Counted from the stretch's first letter, positions 33,480 through 44,785 are shown. The stretch is DNA of 64,000 nt from Apoda limacodes (GCA_946406115.1 OX291554.1:14023092-14087091), one strand, 5' to 3'. The notes: generated from the sequence alone by a model not told the origin. Translations and numbers: made by a program.

Positions 33480-33975
33480 AAATTCACTAGTCTTAACTTA
33501 AGAATTTTATTTTGGAACGCCAATGGGCTGCGGAGGAAGACTAGCGCTCTCCGCTCTCTACTCAGCGAACAAGCCGTCGATGTAGTTCTGCTTAGCGAGA
33601 CCCATCTTACCGCGAACGAAGTATGAAAGATGCGGAACTACCACACCAACCGTCTGGACTCACCAGCAACTGGCAGTGCAAGGAGAGGGCTTGCCGTCCT
33701 AGTCAAGCGAAGACTGGTACAGCAGGTGCTTCCTCGGGTCACTCCTGACACCGTCGACACCTTAGACATAGAGTTATGGACGGGCAACGAAGCGCTCCGT
33801 CTGTATGCTCTATACAAACACCCCAAGAGCCGCATCAAGGTGGACACTTCTACTTCTTCTTAGACACGAACGCAAGAAATCAAGAAAGGAAGAACCAATA
33901 ATCAAGAAAGAAACGCTGCTAAAAAAAAGGAAGAAACTCTGCTGGAAATTAAGCGTAAAATAAGTGCTAGTGTAA
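33480..33975 (+). pseudogene. Remnant of ORF2: start of endonuclease joined to a 3' tail, element 2
   Basis: RILFWNANGLRRK and VVLLSETHLTANEV are the first two EEP endonuclease blocks. An in-frame TGA at 33625-33627 follows, then KMRNYHTNRLDS, GLAVLVKRRL and LRLYALYKHPKSRIK. At about 33848 the family sequence stops, and a Ser/Thr then Lys/Glu/Asn-rich stretch begins. The GDFN-type, SDH and RT motifs are all absent, implying an internal deletion of most of ORF2. Confidence 0.8.
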
Positions 33976-34010
33976 AAATGTAAATAAATTCTTCATAAGA
34001 ATATTCCGCT

Positions 34011-34519
34011 TCACTTCGGCTATTATTTCGCTCTGAAGAAATCTTCGTGGTCAGCGGTTCACAAGTGCGTCATCCGGCTTCACCCGTCCGGCCCGCAATA
34101 TAAACACGTCAGTGGCCTAGTCTAGTAGCTAGCTAACGTACGGTTGTCTAATTTCTACGGCGCTTCGTTGTCGTTGCTTCGTTTTAGCAACCGAGGAAGC
34201 TAGCCTACGCCCGTCGCCGCTGTGCGTGTTCGTAACATATCTCTTATACGAACCGGTGGTAATTATTTAAAATTAATATTTAGAATGACGATTCAAAAGT
34301 GCTTTTAAAAGTCTATAATATATCCTAAAAAATGTATTTATAAGCTTTTAATCTTATTCTACACCATTTGTGTGAAATGCTAGAATCCTATATAACTTGA
34401 AAACTATACAATTAAATAGAAAACTGGCACTAATGACCTAGATATTTATACCTAGAATACGTCTTCAAATTTCACGGTGTTTGATTAGTAAGTTTAATTA
34501 AAATATATACTTAAATAAA
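34011..34519. other. Non-coding DNA, GC-richer to ~34240 then AT-rich
   Basis: No gene is recognised. The string gacgattcaaaagtgct (34286) also occurs at 43340 and looks like a LINE 3'-UTR motif, so a small LINE tail may sit here. Confidence 0.45.
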
Positions 34520-34525
34520 TATAAA

Positions 34526-34618
34526 AAAACCCGACTGCAAAACTATTAAGAACTAAAAATAAATTAACAAGTGCAAGTTTTTATTTTTATTTTCCCTTCC
34601 TTGGTAGTCGGGTAATAA
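34526..34618. repeat. Hairpin-ended repeat fragment (cccgactg ... gtcggg)
   Basis: aaaaaacccgactgcaaaac at the left and ccttggtagtcgggtaata at the right form short inverted ends around about 80 bp of A/T-rich DNA. It is similar in style to a lepidopteran interspersed repeat. The family is not assigned. Confidence 0.45.
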
Positions 34619-35429
34619 CAAGTGGGAAATCAGTTTGTATGAACCACGCTGCAAGGCGCCACAAATCGTATTCCATTAGCTATTTGTGGATACTTTAGTT
34701 TTAAAAAGAAATTTCTACAACCTGCACGTAACACTAACAAAATTCCAAATAGAACAAAATATTTAATAAATATTTTTGTTAAAGTCAAGGGAAAACAAAT
34801 AAAAAAATGTGCCAAAAGCAAATTTTCGACCTTTCTAACAACGAAACATTTTTTTTTTATGTTGGTATTATATATGTAGACAATCTATTGTCTAAATTCC
34901 TTGCCAAAAAAAAATTAGGCTTTTTTTTACCAGCAAAAATATCAGAATGTATAGTTTTCCGTCTTTTTTCGACATGCTAAAACTAAATGGTGTTGGTACT
35001 CACTTTCTATTACTTATTTCAAGCGACTACAAAAGTGTAGTACTTAATACGAAATAATATAATAAAAGTCGTATTAATCTGAAAAATGTTTCGGTAACAT
35101 TTTTAATTTAAAAGATCCATATTTACTTTCCCTAACAACATGACGGTTTGTTAGCCGAAAAGTAACGAGGTGGCCGAGAGCCTCTCAAGTGGCCACTGGA
35201 GTACCCTCAGCAGCCTCAACAGGTGCCCTTGAGTAGAAAATCGTATTTTCAAATCAGCCTCTGTCATACTTCAGGAATATTACAATAAAAATATACATTA
35301 GAATTGGTCTAATGCAAATACTAATATTGTCATTCTGTCGTACTGCGTAACTTTAAAAATAACAAATATTTGTGAAAGACAATACTTTTGATATTTCGTT
35401 ATGATAACACAGTGATTATTTTATATTAT
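34619..35429. other. AT-rich non-coding DNA
   Basis: No feature is recognised apart from a GC-richer patch at 35155-35235 (gaggtggccgagagcctctc) whose origin I cannot tell. Confidence 0.45.
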
Positions 35430-35668
35430 ACTAGATTTTGCTAGCAGTTCCGCCCGCCCTAAGCTCAGTTATCAGAGAGGAACTCCTTTTTTATACTAAT
35501 GAAGTTTTCCGTAGCAAGTTAAAGCTGCAGCTATAGTTCCTTTAAGCTCGGTTAGAGTTATTCTTGCGAGAATTTTGAATTTTTCGTGATGTAAAGTAGC
35601 CTAAGTGTTAATCCAAAATCAAATTTTATCAAAATTGGTCCAGCCGTTTGAGCATGAAGACCGTTTGG
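35430..35668 (+). repeat. Interspersed repeat, 'actag-tttgc-cgcccgcc' type
   Basis: It starts actagattttgctagcagttccgcccgcc and ends near ggtccagccgtttgagcatg. It is the same architecture as the copies at 43633 and (opposite strand) 58640-58972. It is old, with many differences. Confidence 0.65.
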
Positions 35669-37926
35669 TCTATATTTAATGGCACATAACACATTTCGTT
35701 TGCTTATTACATGAAATAAAGCAAATCTGGCATTAAATAAAAAAAAAAATAGGTTTACCGGATTAAAAGAAGTTTACCGGATATATAAGATTTGAGATTA
35801 TCTTGTCTATATTAGTAAAAAAAATTGATACACATTTTTAAAGAATTTTAATAGTCCGTACCTAGTTCAACAATCACCTACCTTAAATAAAAGTACAAAC
35901 CCTACTAAAAACCTGTAAAACAAAAGACAAGTCCTAAAATCTTTATTTATTTTTGGCAATATTGAAGACACCAAGTGAAGTGGTTTCTTAATCGATACCT
36001 TATTACATATAAACTAATAATAAATGCTCAATACGGAATAAAATAACTATCAATCGAGACCCATACTAAAAAAAGAGTATCACTTTGGGTAGAGCCAAAC
36101 GGGAGACCTGGAATGATCCGGCATAGAATTATAATGGGTCCAGGCTGATAGTCAGTCCTTCGGGTATAAGTGTCGTGATGGTATTTTTTTTTTAACTTTT
36201 ATGAATAATGTTTAAGTGCTCGATAATCACATTCACTTTAAACTAGGTATGTTTTGTTACTAGTTTCATCACAAGACTCGATTAACGGGTTTTTCTAGGT
36301 GAGAATGGGTTCAAAATTTGGCACCTCTCCCCCTCTCTCCCCTGAGACCATTTCCATAAAAAGGTACTTGAGGCATTGTTTTATCAATATGTTTTCCGTT
36401 GTATTACAAAACTGATCTAACACAACCTATATTGTAGGTACCTATTTCTGAATACACCAATGTGTTGATAAAACACTGATCTACTCATCTAAATGACACA
36501 GGTGCAATTCCTTTCTGGCACTTTGCCATCTGCTACCGCGGCACGCTCGATTTGTTCGCTCGGCTTGTGCGCTGTTCACCTAACTTGGCTTGGTGCTCAA
36601 CTTATCTTCGGCGTCAGACCTTAAGATGGTATACCGTCAAAGACGGCAACATTACCTTGTTGTATCATCTTTACCATACCCTAATTCTTGCCTAAAATAT
36701 GCCTTTTTAAAAATAACTGTACAACGTAGAATTATACGACAATAAGGGTAGAATTGCCAGATTATTCATGGTAATACTGAAGTTTTGTCAAGTTTTTGAC
36801 ATTGACGATAATATTTTATTTTATGGCAAGGTAAAAGTTTTTCTGTGCTAGTTGGTGACAAATTGTGACTATAAATCAGACTTTTGGGGCAAATTGAGTG
36901 AAATTATATAATAGTAAAACTAATACAAAATGCTATAACATTAAAGCGAGCAGGGTACCTACAATGTGGTTACCTATGTATTTTCTGAAATTTCGATTTG
37001 GGTTATGATAGTAAGAGGTAATATAAAGTTGCCAATCTAGCCGGCGAGGCATCCTTACTTACGGCTAGGGTTGTCACATATTCAAGACATTCATTTAACC
37101 CTTTGCGGTACCTAACTAATTTCGTGTTCAAATAGGAAAAAATATCCAGATCCATTTAGGCCTTACACAACAAAAAACTAAGAATGAGAGGGATTGATTT
37201 AATGCAAATAAAATAATAACCGTGTATACCCAGTAGTCCCACAGAAATAAAGCGCTTTTAACAACCCTATATCACTCATCTGATATGTGTGAAGATTCTA
37301 TGGAACCCGTGGCAATATTTTGCCATTTTAAACTGACAATTATAACTATTTTTTTATAATTCATTCTAAATTCATAAATAGTGAGGGCTTCTTTATCAAT
37401 ATTTTATACCAATACTAGTTTTGTTTGGAAACAACTAGCTTGGTAAAGATGCCAAAAATGTGTAAATTTTACCTAATTTCTTAAAATTATGTAAATTTTT
37501 TTTTTTTTATTTCCAAACCTAATAAGGAAAATCGACAAATGTATAATTAATATGTTTAACATCTCAGCTTACAAGAAAGTTTGTTTGTTATTGTTTAATT
37601 ACAATTTAAACTAAAAAACGTGGTAATGTTGCCATGTTTAGCGGTTCTACCTAAGCTTCCGCTTTTTTGGCAAAGGTTTCTTCGGATCCGCTGAGCAGAT
37701 CCGAATAAAATGAATTGACTGTGGTCTTCGGAATGCGGTTCCAACCCTGAAAAACACGATTAATTAACTTTTTTTCAATAAATAAAATACCTTAACTGAC
37801 CCTTTTCACTGTTTTTATTTTGTTATGGTAAAGAAATCTTCAATGTTCTAAGTGCTATTAGTTAACAATCTATGCTCAAGGATAGCCGTTTAAGTGATTT
37901 AAGCCCCGAGGAAAAGCATTTTTTGA
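35669..37926. other. AT-rich non-coding DNA
   Basis: This is a long gene-free stretch. A moderately GC-rich part at 36480-36640 includes ggcaacattacc, and its complement ggtaatgttgcc appears at 37622. A roughly 1-kb element with inverted ends is conceivable but weak. No coding family is recognised. Confidence 0.45.
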
Positions 37927-38135
37927 TTACAATGATATATTATGCAACCTCTGCCCTGACGTGAAGTACTGCCTCGCTCTGTCTCCTAATTTGTTGGCCG
38001 CCAGCTTCAACTTGTCTTGCAATTTATCTCGGAACTGAACATCGCTGGAGATGTCAACACCAAGGATCCCAATGCTCTTGGAGATGGAGAGGGGAGTGTT
38101 CTGGAATTGTGGGACTACAGTGAATGGGGTTTTCA
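37927..38135 (-). pseudogene. Short LINE RT fragment (family A)
   Basis: On the minus strand, TPFTVVPQFQNT, LSISKSIGILGVDISSDVQ and RQYFTSGQRL match the post-catalytic part of the LINE at 61347-63860 (compare 63105-63300), with few differences. Where that copy has an in-frame TAG (63195) this one has a glutamine codon, which gives the ancestral state. Both ends are cut. About 200 bp remain. Confidence 0.85.
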
Positions 38136-38815
38136 GTTGAGATGTAGCTGCATTACTCACGCACGCACACGCCTCTTAAACATAATTATTTTAAATTTAA
38201 TATACTCGTATGAGGTTATGACGGTTATTATTGATTGTTTCAAAAACGGTGCAGTTACCTTTTTTTCAAAAAGAGGTTCATATGATTCCCCATTTTAATG
38301 ACTTTTATAACTCCCATAAAATTGGAGGAGTCTTTTTGAGACTGTATTTTTTTAAAATAAAAAGGGGGATTGAAGCACTTATTCAAAAATCAAAACTATT
38401 TAGCCTACAACTGATATCATTAATTCTGATTCCTTTTCATACCACTTTTCGTGCTACATCTCATCTTTACTGCTTCCGGCCACTCGATGCACGTAGGCCG
38501 CTAGCGTACGACATATGCCTAAAGAGAGGTTCTAAAAATACAAAAAACTATTTGCAAACGATATTTGCCATGTTTTTTCGATATATCTAATGTTTGAATT
38601 AGAACTATCGACTAAAACAGTTACCACGATTAACAAGCCATAAGTAAATCAATTAAACATATCTCGAATTCGAGAGTATCTCTATCAGCGCGAGAATCAG
38701 GAAACTAAATATTTACCAACTGCAAACGATTGTAAATCCAACCCATAATAGCAATATGAATTTTCGTATTTCACCAAATCCAATTTATTCAAATTGAATA
38801 AATTCAATAGTATGA
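38136..38815. other. AT-rich non-coding DNA
   Basis: A 119-codon open stretch lies at 38231-38590, but it has no family motif and is biased to Phe/Leu/Ile/Lys, as expected by chance in such DNA. Nothing else is seen. Confidence 0.45.
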
Positions 38816-38903
38816 GTAAGTAAATATCAATTAGTGTATAATCCATATAATATATACTAATGTTATTATATGGATTATACACTAATAATTGATATTTACT
38901 TAC
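38816..38903. repeat. AT-rich palindrome with ~38-bp arms
   Basis: gtaagtaaatatcaattagtgtataatccatataata (38816-38852; key core tgtataatccatat) is mirrored at 38864-38903 with a 3-bp insertion (ataat) in the right arm and an 11-bp loop. It directly precedes the repeat copy at 38911-39121. Confidence 0.85.
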
Positions 38904-38910
38904 GTTTTTA

Positions 38911-39121
38911 AGTCTGTCTATCTGTCTGTTACTTCTTCATTCTCAAATCGCTGTACCGATTACGATGAAATTTGGCATGGAGATAATTTGAATCCCCGGA
39001 AAGAACGAGGCTACTTGAAAACGTCAAGTGTGCGTTTTTTTTTTCTATAATTGAGAAGTTCCCGTTTAAATCCTACACCTATAACCGAATTTAGGGTGGG
39101 TGGCCGCGGGCAAAAGCTAGT
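38911..39121 (-). repeat. Interspersed repeat, 'aaatttggcatggagata' type
   Basis: Blocks cgctgtaccgattacgatg, aaatttggcatggagata, aggctacttgaaaacgtcaag and the end ccgcgggcaaaagctagt occur in the same order at 49240-49478, 58640-58972 (partly) and 60711-60925. The opposite strand begins with the actagctttt-gcccgcgg head. Confidence 0.75.
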
Positions 39122-39336
39122 GTAGGTATATGTTATTAAAACAAAGTAAATTAATTTGTATTTGTAAAGTATGTTACTTAATATAAGTTTAAAGAAATAA
39201 TTGTTGTTTAAATCTATTTATATTATAATTTTTTTTGCTTAGAAAATGTGTTCAAATAAATGTATTTGGTTACATTGTTTGTACCTGACCAGTCTTGTTG
39301 AAAATTTGGTCCTTGTGCAACTTTATATAACTTGCA
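39122..39336. other. AT-rich linker
   Basis: No feature is recognised. Confidence 0.4.
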
Positions 39337-39491
39337 CACTTAGAGTTTCGTACCGTACAATATGATCACTTGGAGTTTCGTACCGTACAATATGATCACT
39401 TAGAGTTTCGTACCGTACAATATGATCACTTAGAGTTTCGTACCGTACAATATGATCACTTTGAGTTTCGTACCGTCCAGTACGATCACTA
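39337..39491. repeat. Minisatellite, five 30-bp units
   Basis: The unit cacttagagtttcgtaccgt-acaatatgat starts at 39337, 39367, 39397, 39427 and 39457. The last unit has several changes (ccagtacgat), and a partial sixth begins at 39487. Copies 1-4 differ from one another at only one or two positions. The period is a multiple of three, so the minus strand shows a decapeptide repeat, which is probably fortuitous. Confidence 0.93.
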
Positions 39492-40989
39492 TTTTTTGTC
39501 AAATAACAATGTGAGCAGGAACCAATATAAACTTTAATAAAATGCATTTTTTGTAAGTTGTTTATACCTTTTAAATTTTGATTATACAGAGGTCAACACG
39601 TTTTCAACAACAAATATAAAAAAATCGCAAACGCTAGCTCTAATTCTTTTAAATTAAAGGAATTTCGAAAATTTTCGCTAACAATGACAATTTTTTTTAA
39701 CTGGACAGCTTTAGTTAAATCCTATAAAGCTTATTTAATAAAATCCTAGCAACAAAATAATTTAGCAGTCGTAGCACGATATCTTAAAACATTTTAGAAG
39801 ACATTAACGATGTACTTGCTAATTATATGTAATATATTATCAGCTCATAAATTTAGCTAATAAAGGTAAAAAAAAGATCTTAGCTGCATTAACGCAAATT
39901 TTTAAGCTTATTTTCGCTACGACTGCTAACTTTTTCGTTAAAAAAACCAATCTATTTGGATTGACAACTAATGGTTTAGTTGCCTCATTCAAATGAAGTG
40001 GTTAAAAAATAAGCTAAAAATGGCGACACAAGCTGGTAAATATAGCACATTTCTTCTTAAGACTCTTCAAAAATTTTAGCTTTGGTAAAATTCAAACGCG
40101 AAAGATGAATTGCGCTTTACTACAGGTAAAGTGAAAATACCTATACAAAATCTAGATCAGTTAGAAACTACATGGCTTCAAAACTGGATATTTACAAAAT
40201 AGTTTTCAGTCATCTGCAAAACTTTGGTACAAAGAAAAAACCTCTGAAACCTTTCAAATTTTGATTTTTGGTTAAAATAACCAAACTATTGCCGAAAAGT
40301 TTGATCGCGGGTGGCGAGAAGTGAATCGCTTACGATAAGAACTTGCGAATAGGATGTGAATTAACAAGCTACACAAACAGTGGCAATGTCCATCTTTATT
40401 ATATATGTTTATATCTATATATGTAATAGATATAATATATGTAGTATTAGAAACCTGTGATACCGTAGGTAGACGTGCGTGCGACTGCATGACTATGGTC
40501 ATCCAAAATAATTTGTGATAACCTATAATTATCATTTGGTTATTATCTGTGGTTGAAGTAAATTATTTGTGAAAAATTAGGTACCTGCAAAAACAATACT
40601 TTTTTATCCAATAAACGAGGTGTTTGCTGGCACAGGATACGAAATAACAGTTGGGTAGGATACGTGTTATTTTACATCCCAGTGTAAGAAATCGAAACAT
40701 AAGATTATTTAAGTGGCGTTTTGTTGACCGACATAATGTACCTTATGCGCTTAATGTCGATAATCCTACTAAAAAGAATGAGCCAAGGTTTGTAGTGTGT
40801 CATACAGAATTTATGTATTTTTAACTTAGCTGGATTATGCCATTAAACGCATTGAATTAGTGAACAAAACGCACCTTTAAGATGAACACTGGCTATCATC
40901 ATAGCCTGTAAAATATCTAAGTTAGTACCTATTCTAAACGAGCCATTTGGTAATCTAAGATGCGTCTGTGTTTGCTTTCATGCACTTTG
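39492..40989. other. AT-rich non-coding DNA
   Basis: No coding family or repeat end is recognised. Confidence 0.5.
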
Positions 40990-41200
40990 TATACATAGAA
41001 GTGAATACATGATGGCAAACAAGTAAGTGAAGATCATAGTTATAGATGACAACACACGTGCCCCGGTTACTAAAGAACAGTCACTTCTCCTTGATATTCA
41101 GATGAAGTAACTATTTGGAGTGCAACCTGAGCTAACCCCACCATATTGTATGTTTATTGATTTTTGGTGTTGCTGACGAAAATTACAGGGAGAATAGCAT
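40990..41200 (+). repeat. Interspersed repeat shared (inverted) with 60440-60640
   Basis: acacacgtgccccggttact, gatattcagatgaagtaact and gcaacctgagctaacccc-accatattgtatg correspond to the complement of 60440-60640 with moderate divergence. No protein is recognised. Confidence 0.65.
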
Positions 41201-41358
41201 GGATTTGTTTTAAAATATTAGTTCTAGAAATCTAAAGTTTCGAAACTATAGCAAATAACATTTTTTTTTATTCAGGTTCGGACTCGTCATAACAAGTTTT
41301 TATCAAAGATAATTTTTTTGCTGTATGTTTGGTTCATATTAAGATGCCATCTTATAAG

Positions 41359-41900
41359 AAAACCGGTCAAGTGCGAGTCAGGCTCGCGCACCGATGGTTC
41401 CGCAAAAGGTAAACTGTATTGAGGATCAAACTTAACTTTGACGTTGAACAACTGTGGTTCCAATTCATCGACATAGGTCGCGGTTAGTTTACCGACTGCA
41501 AATAAGTTTATAATCGCAAAAAAAAATTTTTTGTGATGTAGGTAGCAACAAATTTACTATTTTCAGATTTTTTCCTTTATGTGTGCGACATGGCATTGGT
41601 AGTTGCCAAATTTGAATCATGATTTCCTTCACATTGAATTTGATTTGGTCAACGGACAATACCCTATAGGTTTTGATTTATTTGTGTCACTATCTGCGAC
41701 AAAAATAAACACATTTTGGGCATATTTTTTTATTGCGTTGACTTAGATGCTTGATTTTTTACAGCTTCAAGGGACCGTAAACCTAAGCATTTGATATAAG
41801 TTTTTAAATTTACGCGGTCTTAACAGGTAGACAGACAGACGAACAACAAAGTAATCCTATAAGGGTTTCTTTTCTCCTTTTGAGATATGGAACCCTTAAC
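41359..41900 (-). repeat. Lepidopteran interspersed repeat, full-length-like copy on the minus strand
   Basis: It starts gaaaaccggtcaagtgcgag and ends with gtagacagacagacgaac, a ccttttgagatatggaaccctt stretch, the complement of the standard head. About 540 bp, non-coding. The order of ends matches the copies at 53381, 54773 and 57845. Confidence 0.75.
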
Positions 41901-42421
41901 AGTTTCTGTGTTGCCAGTACACTTGGTATACTATAGAAGAAATCACAATTTTAGTGTCAGGATACTGGTAATCTTATTTTTGATACAATACTGCACCGCG
42001 CTAATAAATTGGTAGAGTGCCAATATTAGGTGGGTTTATTTAAAATAAATATAATTTCAAATATTGTATTTTAGGAATATTCTTTCAATTATTCGTTTAA
42101 TAACAGATATTAGTAGTAGTAGTTAGTCCATCTTTTATTGTTTGTAAAATTAATTAAGCCCTCATTTATGTACTACTAGATATTATATTTATATATTCAC
42201 AATAGATAATTAGTTCATAAGTTTAACACAAAACAATTTAATTACTCTTTCTATTGTGCGTAAATAACATCCCTTAGACTCTCATTGTTTGTCAAAATTA
42301 ATAAAGCCATTCTATACTATTACGTGTATTGATGTACAGAAAAGACAGGCAGCTAAGCTAACAATGCAATCTATTATCACATTCTTAACAATAATTTAAT
42401 TCAATCGGCCATCGAAAACAA
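41901..42421. other. AT-rich non-coding DNA
   Basis: No feature is recognised. Confidence 0.5.
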
Positions 42422-43130
42422 CTAATGAAGAAAGGTGCGTGGCGAGACTGGGGGCAAGTGGGTAATGTACTCGCCATTAACGTTGATGCCACAACCGTCC
42501 CAGTCCAGAAGCTTAAAGACATCTTCCAATGCATTTGTGAACCTTTCTGCAGTTGGATCGGTTTCGAGTTCTGATCCTGGAGACGGAATGGTGGCGGTAT
42601 CGTACAAGCATTTTAGCACCTCGATATACCGATGATCAATACGGCATCTCTGTAGAGCCTGTAGCACTGCCCATGTTTCCACCGAATTTCTCTTAGTCCA
42701 CAAACGCTTAGCAAAGGGGCCGATTATACTCTTCTGACTTCTGTATAATCTGCCGCAGCATATGTATGTGGTCTACGGTACTATAGCCTCTTCGGAAACC
42801 GGCTTGTTCGGGAGGCTGGAAGTCGTCAAACTTGTGAGCGAGACGGTTCGTAATTACTCTCGAAAACAGTTTATAAACATGGCTCAGAAGCGTGATGGGT
42901 CTGTAATTCTTAAGAACCGTATTTTTTTAAGGAAAGCACCACCACGCCTCTGTGCCATGCTTGTGGCGAAGTACCTTCAAGTATGACGGTGTTAAAGAGC
43001 TTTTGAAAGACTTTAAGTACCGGTTTTCCACCTGCTTTATTGTTTTTAAGCTGTTTGAGAGCCATACTAATCTCGTACAAACTGACGTCTGGGATGTCCT
43101 CGGTATAGTGTCGAGTCAGTCTAGTATTAG
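42422..43130 (-). pseudogene. RTE/BovB-type reverse transcriptase fragment
   Basis: Minus strand, from 43130 down: SLYEISMALKQLKNNKAGGK, AWHRGVVVL, after a frameshift NYRPITLLSHVYKLFSRVI, EQAGFRRGYSTVDHIH, NRPLC-stop-AFVD, then SVETWAVLQALQRCRIDHRY and FTNALEDVFKLLDWDGCGIN. These are the fingers and part of the palm of an RTE-like RT. The RQGDVISP segment is deleted in the last block. The sequence runs out at GEYITHL, just before the FADD box, so the catalytic site is missing. Both ends are truncated. Confidence 0.87.
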
Positions 43131-43632
43131 CATAGGTTTAATTGTAACTGTTTGTTCTTTTTTGTTTGTTTTTTACTTATCTGCTAGTTAGTTAAGCCTA
43201 GTGTTATTGCACCACCATTAACATTATATATTAAGCTTGTGGTTAGCTGGTAGATAATTCTGTATGGCATTAAGCTCGCCACTGTACACTTTTGTTTGAG
43301 CAAAAATTATTATTTAATTTAATTACTAATTAAACTGACGATTCAAAAGTGCTGTTTAACCCTCAAGCGGGCGCGTGGTCATTTGAAACGGCAGACTGTA
43401 GGCTCGCGCATAACCTTAATGACTACGTCAAGATCTTAAAGATTTTTAAAAACTAATCATTAAAATATTCAAACAATAATGTACTGAAACATATTACCTT
43501 TAGATATAATAAATCTTTTTGGCATAAAAACTACAAAAATCATAAATTGCGTCGCGCCAATCTTTTCCGACTTCAGGAACACGTTTACTTTGCTAAACCT
43601 ACGCAACATCCACATCAAAAGATATATTTGAG
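43131..43632. other. AT-rich non-coding DNA
   Basis: Contains gacgattcaaaagtgctgtt (43336), matching the LINE-3'-UTR-like motif at 34286. Otherwise nothing. Confidence 0.45.
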
Positions 43633-43746
43633 ACTAGCTTTTGCCAGCGGCTTCGCCCGCCATAAATTTGGTTATTGGCGTAGGATTCTTACGGCAACTA
43701 CTCAATTATAGAACAAAAACTTTCTCACACTTAACGTTCTCTCTGT

Positions 43747-43778
<32 letters not shown>

Positions 43779-44217
43779 TCCTCCATCTCTCCCTCTTCCT
43801 TCTTCTCTTTCTCTTTTTCGAAAATAATAAATAAATAACTACTAAACATTTATTAACTAATGGATAGTGCTTCATACAAACTTTTAACCCCCGTTTAGGG
43901 GGTGAGTTTTTGAAAATCCTTTCTTAGTGCACGCCTACATCATAATAGCTATAGGTGTGTTGAATTTCAGCTCGATCCGCCCAGTGGTTGGAGTTGGAAA
44001 CTCTAAAAAGGGAAAAAAAACCCGATTTTGAAACATTCTTCATTGGTGCTCCGCTCCTTTTGGTCTAAGCGTGATGATATATAGCTTATAGCCTTCCTCA
44101 ATAAATGGGCTATCTAAGACTGAAAAAAAATTCAAATTGGACCAGTAGTTCCTGAGATTAGCGCGTTTAAGCAAACAAACAAACAAACTCTTCAGCTTTA
44201 TAATATTAGTATAGATA
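43633..44217 (+). repeat. Interspersed repeat, 'actagcttttgccagcggcttcg' type, near full length
   Basis: It starts actagcttttgccagcggct and ends gctttataatattagtatag, the usual 3' end of this lepidopteran family. It carries a CT microsatellite (43753-43778). A block (cttttaacccccgtttaggg, cgcctac-tcat, ggttggagttgg) is echoed at 44600-44782. Confidence 0.75.
43753..43778. repeat. (CT)13 microsatellite
   Basis: Thirteen uninterrupted CT dinucleotides lie in a wider pyrimidine-only tract (43740-43820). Confidence 0.95.
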
Positions 44218-44586
44218 CGAGTAAAAAAAGAAAACTATAAGTATTATTATACACAAAAAATCAATCATCTCAAAAGTGAATAACCTTTTTAGGCTTAAAA
44301 ATTTTCAAATGAGGAACTAATATAGTACGGTGACTTTGGAGACATTCCAATTTTAAGGAATTTTTTTATGTTTTTAAGTGAGTTTAACCTTTTTTGAATG
44401 AAATCGGATTGAGTTTTCAAACATGTGTCAAAATAAAATGTAATTGAAATCAAAAATACTAAGAAGTATTGATTTCAACTTCCAAGCAAATCACCGCCAA
44501 AATAACTTTCTACCCCTTTTTTAAGTCTGGCATCAATTCTATTAAACAAGGTTTATGCAAAAATTGAAGTAGATTGGACCAAGGAA
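44218..44586. other. AT-rich non-coding DNA
   Basis: No gene is recognised. It may include poorly conserved parts of the flanking repeat family. Confidence 0.4.
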
Positions 44587-44785
44587 TCACGTTGTCCCAT
44601 ACAAACTTGTCCCCCCTTTTTAACCCCCTTAGGAGTAGAATTTCGGATAATCATTTCTTATCGGATGCCTACGTCATACAGAGAACATACCCTCCGAGTT
44701 TGAGGTCTCTACGATCAGCGGTTAAGGCTGTGCTTTGATCCATCAGCCATTCAGGACAAAGCATTTTATATGTATAGATTACGGA
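44587..44785 (+). repeat. Second partial copy of the 43633-44217 repeat family
   Basis: ccccctttttaacccccttag, cggatgcctacgtcatac, gatcagcggttaaggctgtg and a closing tatagatt align in order with 43880-44217. The head is missing. Confidence 0.55.

Larger units (their letters stand above)
31302..34010 (+). mobile_element. Jockey-group LINE, element 2 (internally deleted)
   Basis: A 5' leader (31302-31668) is followed by ORF1 (31669-33418), the first part of an ORF2 endonuclease (about 33490-33850) and then an abrupt jump to a Lys/Glu-rich tail and 3' UTR-like sequence. The rest of the endonuclease and the whole RT are missing. It would depend on another element for mobility. The 3' end is uncertain: there is no poly(A), and the sequence fades into AT-rich DNA after about 34010, with GC-richer pieces to 34240. 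Confidence 0.75.

Noticed and set aside
36600..37720. Possible 1.1-kb element with inverted ggcaacattacc / ggtaatgttgcc ends
   Set aside because: Only about 12 bp pair, the flanking bases do not extend the match, and no duplication is seen.
39337..39491. Regular repeats resembling a CRISPR array
   Set aside because: The units are contiguous 30-mers without unique spacers, in an eukaryotic genome.
39323..39547. Open frame with a decapeptide repeat on the minus strand
   Set aside because: It is a by-product of a 30-bp minisatellite with a period divisible by three. There is no signal of a real gene around it.
43641..43838. Open frame with a long Leu/Ser run
   Set aside because: It is produced by the (CT)n microsatellite inside an interspersed repeat.
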